The position numbers and the translations under genes were made by a program. Below are positions 5,795 to 8,092 of a stretch of DNA of 8,092 bases, piece by piece. The DNA is from an uncultured Ignavibacteriota bacterium. GTDB taxonomy: Bacteria; Bacteroidota; Ignavibacteria; Tepidaquicellales; Tepidaquicellaceae. The DNA lies in assembly GCA_937983305.1 (NCBI GenBank), contig CALKAJ010000259.1, positions 1-8,092 of the forward strand. The letters run 5' to 3'. Each line of letters begins with the position of its first letter. Positions within the stretch are counted from its first letter, which is position 1. The notes below the pieces were generated by a model, which was not told where the DNA came from, searched no databases, and was given only the letters and a program-made list of their open reading frames with translations.

Positions 5795-6557
5795 TACACA
5801 TGCACATCTTTATTATAAAGAATTAACTGAAAATCTTGATGTTATACTCGAGAATGCCGAAAAGAACGGAATTAAAAAAATTATTATACCGGCAGTTGAT
5901 TTAAAAACTTCTGAAGTAATACTAAATATGTGCGAAAAAAATGAGTCTTTGTTTTCTGCAGTTGGAATTCACCCTTCTGAGGTAAAGTCTGCGGGTAAAA
6001 ATGATATTAAATTTATCGAAGAATTTACTTCTCATAAGAAAGTTGTTGCCATTGGTGAAATTGGGTTAGATTATTATTGGGATAGAAGTTACATTCAAGA
6101 ACAACAAGTGGTTTTTAACGAATTTATCGAACTTGCGAATGATAAACTTTTACCTATAATTATTCATACAAGAGAATCAGTAGATGATGCAATTAAAATT
6201 GTAAAAGAAAGATTTGCTGAGGGCAAGACTACAGGACAATTTCATTGTTACAGCGGCGATTTAAATCAAATGAAAGAAATACTCGAGCTGAAAAGTTTTT
6301 ATTTATCCTTCGGTGGTAACATAACCTATAAAAATTATAAAGATTATTCGATAATAGAGTATCTTCCTATTGACAGGTTGCTTTTCGAAACAGATTCTCC
6401 ATTCCTTCCACCTGTACCGCACAGGGGAAAAAAAACCGAACCTTCTTTTATTGTACATACTATTGAAAAAATTGCTGAAATAAAAAGTATTGATATTCAG
6501 AACCTGAAACAATCTGTTTATACAAATACACTTAATTTATTTAATTTCAACAGATAA
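5784..6557 (+). CDS. tatD: TatD-family metal-dependent hydrolase (YcfH/YabD type DNase)
   Basis: A 257-residue TIM-barrel amidohydrolase-fold protein of the usual family length. Metal ligands and family motifs are complete: DTHAH at 4-8 (H6, H8), GIHP at 61-64, AIGEIGLDYYWD at 89-100 (E92), IIIHTRES at 125-132 (H128), QFHCYSG at 152-158 (H154) and LLFETDSPFLPP at 199-210 (D204), followed by PHRGK at 212-216. Relatives act as Mg2+-dependent 3'-5' exonucleases or DNases, in repair or DNA turnover, in the cytoplasm. The start ATG lies inside the last 11 bases of the PNP gene in another frame and gives the exact family N-terminus, so translation is probably coupled. The pairing with PNP suggests nucleic acid breakdown feeding nucleoside salvage, which is inference. 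The exact member of the TatD family is not certain. Confidence 0.92.
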   Translation: MIIDTHAHLYYKELTENLDVILENAEKNGIKKIIIPAVDLKTSEVILNMCEKNESLFSAVGIHPSEVKSAGKNDIKFIEEFTSHKKVVAIGEIGLDYYWDRSYIQEQQVVFNEFIELANDKLLPIIIHTRESVDDAIKIVKERFAEGKTTGQFHCYSGDLNQMKEILELKSFYLSFGGNITYKNYKDYSIIEYLPIDRLLFETDSPFLPPVPHRGKKTEPSFIVHTIEKIAEIKSIDIQNLKQSVYTNTLNLFNFNR

Positions 6558-6603
6558 AGGGTAATTGCAAACAAGAGCTATAAATTAAATCAAGCAACAT
6601 ATC

Positions 6604-6619
6604 TGTTATTAATATAACA
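6604..6619. repeat. Small inverted repeat (TGTTAT-TAAT-ATAACA)
   Basis: A perfect 6-bp inverted repeat with a four-base centre, extended by ATAT on both sides (6599-6602 and 6620-6623) across a one-base bulge. It lies in the 163-base gap between tatD and the MerR gene, 47 bases after the tatD stop. The stem has only one G-C pair per arm and no T run follows, so it is a poor intrinsic terminator; it could be an operator or mRNA 3'-end hairpin. Apart from this and the promoter candidate at 6674-6702, I see nothing else in 6558-6720. Confidence 0.4.
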
Positions 6620-6673
6620 ATATTAAGTTTGATTGGGTATATTTGACATTAGTATTTTCTATGAACAAATATA

Positions 6674-6702
6674 TTGATTAATACGTTATGTATATTTATC
6701 TT
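6674..6702 (+). promoter_or_regulatory. Candidate promoter of the MerR gene
   Basis: TTGATT (6674-6679), a 17-base spacer and TATCTT (6697-6702) make a good sigma-70-like pair; the extended box TATCTTTA also resembles the Bacteroidota -7 element TAnnTTTG. Initiation would fall near 6709, giving a leader of about 30 bases to the preferred ATG at 6739. The layout matches the element before the PNP gene. Confidence 0.4.
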
Positions 6703-6738
6703 TAGCAAAAAACTGAAGTTATGCGAAAGAATTTTGCG

Positions 6739-7182
6739 ATGAAAAAACTGTATTACTCAATAAGTGAAGTTAGTAAAATAACGGAGCTTGAGCAATATGT
6801 TTTACGGTATTGGGAAACAGAGTTTGACAATCTGAATCCGGCTAAAAATTTAGCAGGAAACAGAATTTATACAAATAAAGATATCAAACTAATCCTTTAT
6901 ATCAAAAAATTGTTGCGGGATGAGAAATATACTATTGAGGGCGCAAAAAAACTTTTAAAAAATTATAACGAAAAAGAAGAGACTTCTGTTAAAGAGACTA
7001 AACGGGAAAGAACTGCTTATAAGCAGCCTGCTCTTTCGAAATCAAATGAACTCAGTCTTTTTAGTCTAAACGAAACAGAAAAACAAACATCGCAATTAGA
7101 GACTGATAAGTTCCTGAAAAAAGATTTAATCGAATTAAAAACTTTCCTTACTAACTTGCTTGATGAGTTAGAGAATACTTAA
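6739..7182 (+). CDS. MerR-type transcriptional regulator, short form without an effector domain
   Basis: The first 75 of 147 residues form a MerR-family winged helix-turn-helix: YSISEVSKIT at 6-15, the recognition region YVLRYWETEF at 20-29, wing GNRIYTNKDI at 40-49 and a helix with KYTIEGAKKLL at 63-73. Residues 76-125 are charged and probably disordered, with LSLFSL at 106-111, and 123-145 form a likely helix that could dimerise or bind a partner. No cobalamin-binding domain (as in CarH/LitR) and no metal-binding cysteines are present. I prefer the ATG at 6739, giving MKKLYYSISE, the usual N-terminus of this subfamily; an in-frame ATG at 6721 would add six residues. Neither has a Shine–Dalgarno site. 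The gene ends 51 bases before crtI on the same strand, so control of carotenoid genes is plausible but unproven. Confidence 0.83.
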   Translation: MKKLYYSISEVSKITELEQYVLRYWETEFDNLNPAKNLAGNRIYTNKDIKLILYIKKLLRDEKYTIEGAKKLLKNYNEKEETSVKETKRERTAYKQPALSKSNELSLFSLNETEKQTSQLETDKFLKKDLIELKTFLTNLLDELENT

Positions 7183-7194
7183 CAATAAATATAG

Positions 7195-7212
7195 AGGTTA
7201 CATTATTTACCT
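7195..7212. promoter_or_regulatory. Candidate operator dyad upstream of crtI
   Basis: An 18-base imperfect dyad with outer arms AGGTTA and TTACCT (five of six positions paired) sits in the 51-base gap between the MerR gene and crtI. It overlaps a weak -35-like GTTACA (7197-7202), which is 19 bases from the TATAAT at 7222. Long 19-20-base spacers and dyads at the -35/spacer are typical of MerR-family targets. Short arms make chance a real alternative. Confidence 0.25.
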
Positions 7213-7221
7213 AAATTAAAA

Positions 7222-7227
7222 TATAAT
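7222..7227 (+). promoter_or_regulatory. Consensus -10 box directly before crtI
   Basis: A perfect TATAAT ends six bases before the crtI ATG at 7234. If used as a -10 element, transcription would start at or within a base of the ATG, giving a leaderless message; consistently, there is no Shine–Dalgarno site. The -35 region is weak (GTTACA at 7197-7202, spacer 19). Read-through from the MerR gene is the alternative. Confidence 0.35.
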
Positions 7228-7233
7228 GCTAAA

Positions 7234-8092
7234 ATGAAAATATTAGTTATAGGTAGCGGATTTGCAGGGTTGTCAACTGCAATAAGATTGCAAAACCGTG
7301 GTCATAACGTCACATTGATTGAAAAAAGGGATAAGCTTGGCGGAAGAGCTTATTTATTTGAAAAAGACGGATTCAAATTCGATGCAGGTCCAACTGTTGT
7401 TACTGCTCCATGGCTGTTTGATGAAATATTTGAATCTTGTGGTAAGAAAAGGGATGATTATGTTGAATTTATACCTTTAAACCCATTTTATAAAATATTC
7501 TTTGAAAATGGAAAAAGTTTTACGTACAACGGAAACCGTGAAGAAGTTTTATCTGAAATCAGGAAATTTAATCCTGATGATGTAGATGGTTATCTAAAAT
7601 TTTTTGAAACAACAAAAAAAATATTCAAGACAGGATTTGAATTAATAGATACACCTTTTAATAAAATATCAGATATGTTTTCCATCTTACCTGATTTAAT
7701 TAAGCTAAGGTCTTATCAATCTGTTTATGACTATGTCTCGAAATATATTAAAAACGAAGAGCTCAGGAAGGTTTTTTCTTTCCATTCTTTGCTTATTGGC
7801 GGTAATCCTTTCCGGACTACGAATATTTACACTTTGATACATTTTCTTGAGCAAAAATGGGGCGTTTGGTATGCCAAAGGCGGAACATTCTCTATTATCA
7901 AAGCTTTAGAAAAATTGTTTATCGAACTTGGAGGCGTTATCAGGCTTAATACAGAAATGACTGAAATATTAGCAGATACAAATTTCAAGAAACCAAGGGC
8001 AAAAGGTATAAAGGTAAAATCAGGCGAAGAGATTTATTCCGACCTGGTAGTCTGCAATTCAGATGTTACTTACACATACAAGAACAACGTCA
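7234..8092 (+). CDS. crtI: Phytoene desaturase (CrtI family), C-terminus beyond the window
   Basis: CrtI-type desaturases introduce double bonds into phytoene to give lycopene or neurosporene, using FAD at the membrane. 286 codons are visible of about 490-500, with no stop before the right edge. The N-terminal FAD Rossmann motif is VIGSGFAGLSTAIRLQ at 5-20 (G7, G9, G12), with the ribose-binding acid E30 in LIEKRDKLGGRAY (28-40). Family stretches follow: FDAGPTVVTAPWLFDE at 49-64, PFYKIFFENG at 84-93, VFSFHSLLIGGNPFRTTNIY at 180-199 and WGVWYAKGGTFSIIKAL at 209-225. The ATG at 7234 places the Rossmann strand at residue 3, as in relatives. No ribosome site is seen. crtB or other crt genes would be expected past the right end. 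A related desaturase (CrtN, CrtD) is possible, but the central motifs fit CrtI best. Confidence 0.92.
   Translation, partial: MKILVIGSGFAGLSTAIRLQNRGHNVTLIEKRDKLGGRAYLFEKDGFKFDAGPTVVTAPWLFDEIFESCGKKRDDYVEFIPLNPFYKIFFENGKSFTYNGNREEVLSEIRKFNPDDVDGYLKFFETTKKIFKTGFELIDTPFNKISDMFSILPDLIKLRSYQSVYDYVSKYIKNEELRKVFSFHSLLIGGNPFRTTNIYTLIHFLEQKWGVWYAKGGTFSIIKALEKLFIELGGVIRLNTEMTEILADTNFKKPRAKGIKVKSGEEIYSDLVVCNSDVTYTYKNNV

Noticed and set aside
6303..6512. Minus-strand open frame inside tatD
   Set aside because: Opposite the conserved ETDSPFLPP region of TatD, so it is a coding shadow.
6599..6623. Rho-independent terminator after tatD
   Set aside because: The hairpin is almost all A-T and lacks a following T run; kept only as an inverted repeat.
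6638..6645. Perfect Bacteroidota -7 box TATATTTG
   Set aside because: No TTTG or TTG at 19-21 bases upstream, and a better-supported promoter lies closer to the MerR gene at 6674-6702.
1..8092. CRISPR array, transposase, phage, toxin-antitoxin or defence genes
   Set aside because: I saw no spaced direct repeats, integrase or transposase motifs, or small paired genes; every gene except the core of the T9SS cargo and the TPR partner falls in a known family.

Overview
The window is an AT-rich contig end from a member of the Fibrobacterota–Chlorobiota–Bacteroidota group, most likely an Ignavibacteria-type bacterium. The pointers are a secreted protein with a type IX secretion (T9SS) sorting tail of the 'NYPNPFNP' kind, a CrtI carotenoid desaturase, few Shine–Dalgarno sites, and TTG/TATnTT promoter-like elements close to several starts. 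The group assignment is inference from these features; there is no rRNA or marker-gene comparison here. The first 45 bases are not genomic: they are the 3' part of the Illumina TruSeq universal adapter, left on the end of the assembly.

Left half (46-4933), all on the minus strand. Read in transcription order it runs: a TPR protein (4933-4439), a small T9SS-sorted secreted protein (4427-3684), NuoI, the two-[4Fe-4S] subunit of respiratory complex I (3675-3184), a CNNM/CBS/CorC membrane protein (3175-1868), and an MlaE/YrbE lipid-transport permease (1868-1086). The gaps are 11, 8, 8 and -1 bases, so these five look like one operon. Next come a 93-base gap, tRNA-Val(CAC) (992-919), and pyrC (dihydroorotase), whose ATG lies two bases beyond the tRNA. 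pyrC is cut by the contig end and its open frame runs on into the adapter.

Middle (4934-5086). A 153-base divergent intergenic region holds promoter candidates for both arms.

Right half (5087-8092), all on the plus strand. A compact, divergent purine-nucleoside phosphorylase (5087-5794) overlaps a TatD-family metal hydrolase (5784-6557) by 11 bases. A 163-base AT-rich gap with a small inverted repeat and a promoter candidate follows. Then come a short MerR-type regulator (6739-7182) and, 51 bases on, crtI (phytoene desaturase), cut by the right end of the window. The MerR-crtI pair suggests a regulated carotenoid locus continuing off the right edge.

No mobile element, CRISPR array, toxin-antitoxin pair or defence locus is visible, and most genes are recognisable housekeeping families. 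The points most worth a second look are the tRNA-pyrC junction, the possibly leaderless starts with promoter elements just upstream of ATG, the isolated nuoI and mlaE inside one mixed operon, the shortened PNP, and the candidate dyad in front of crtI.
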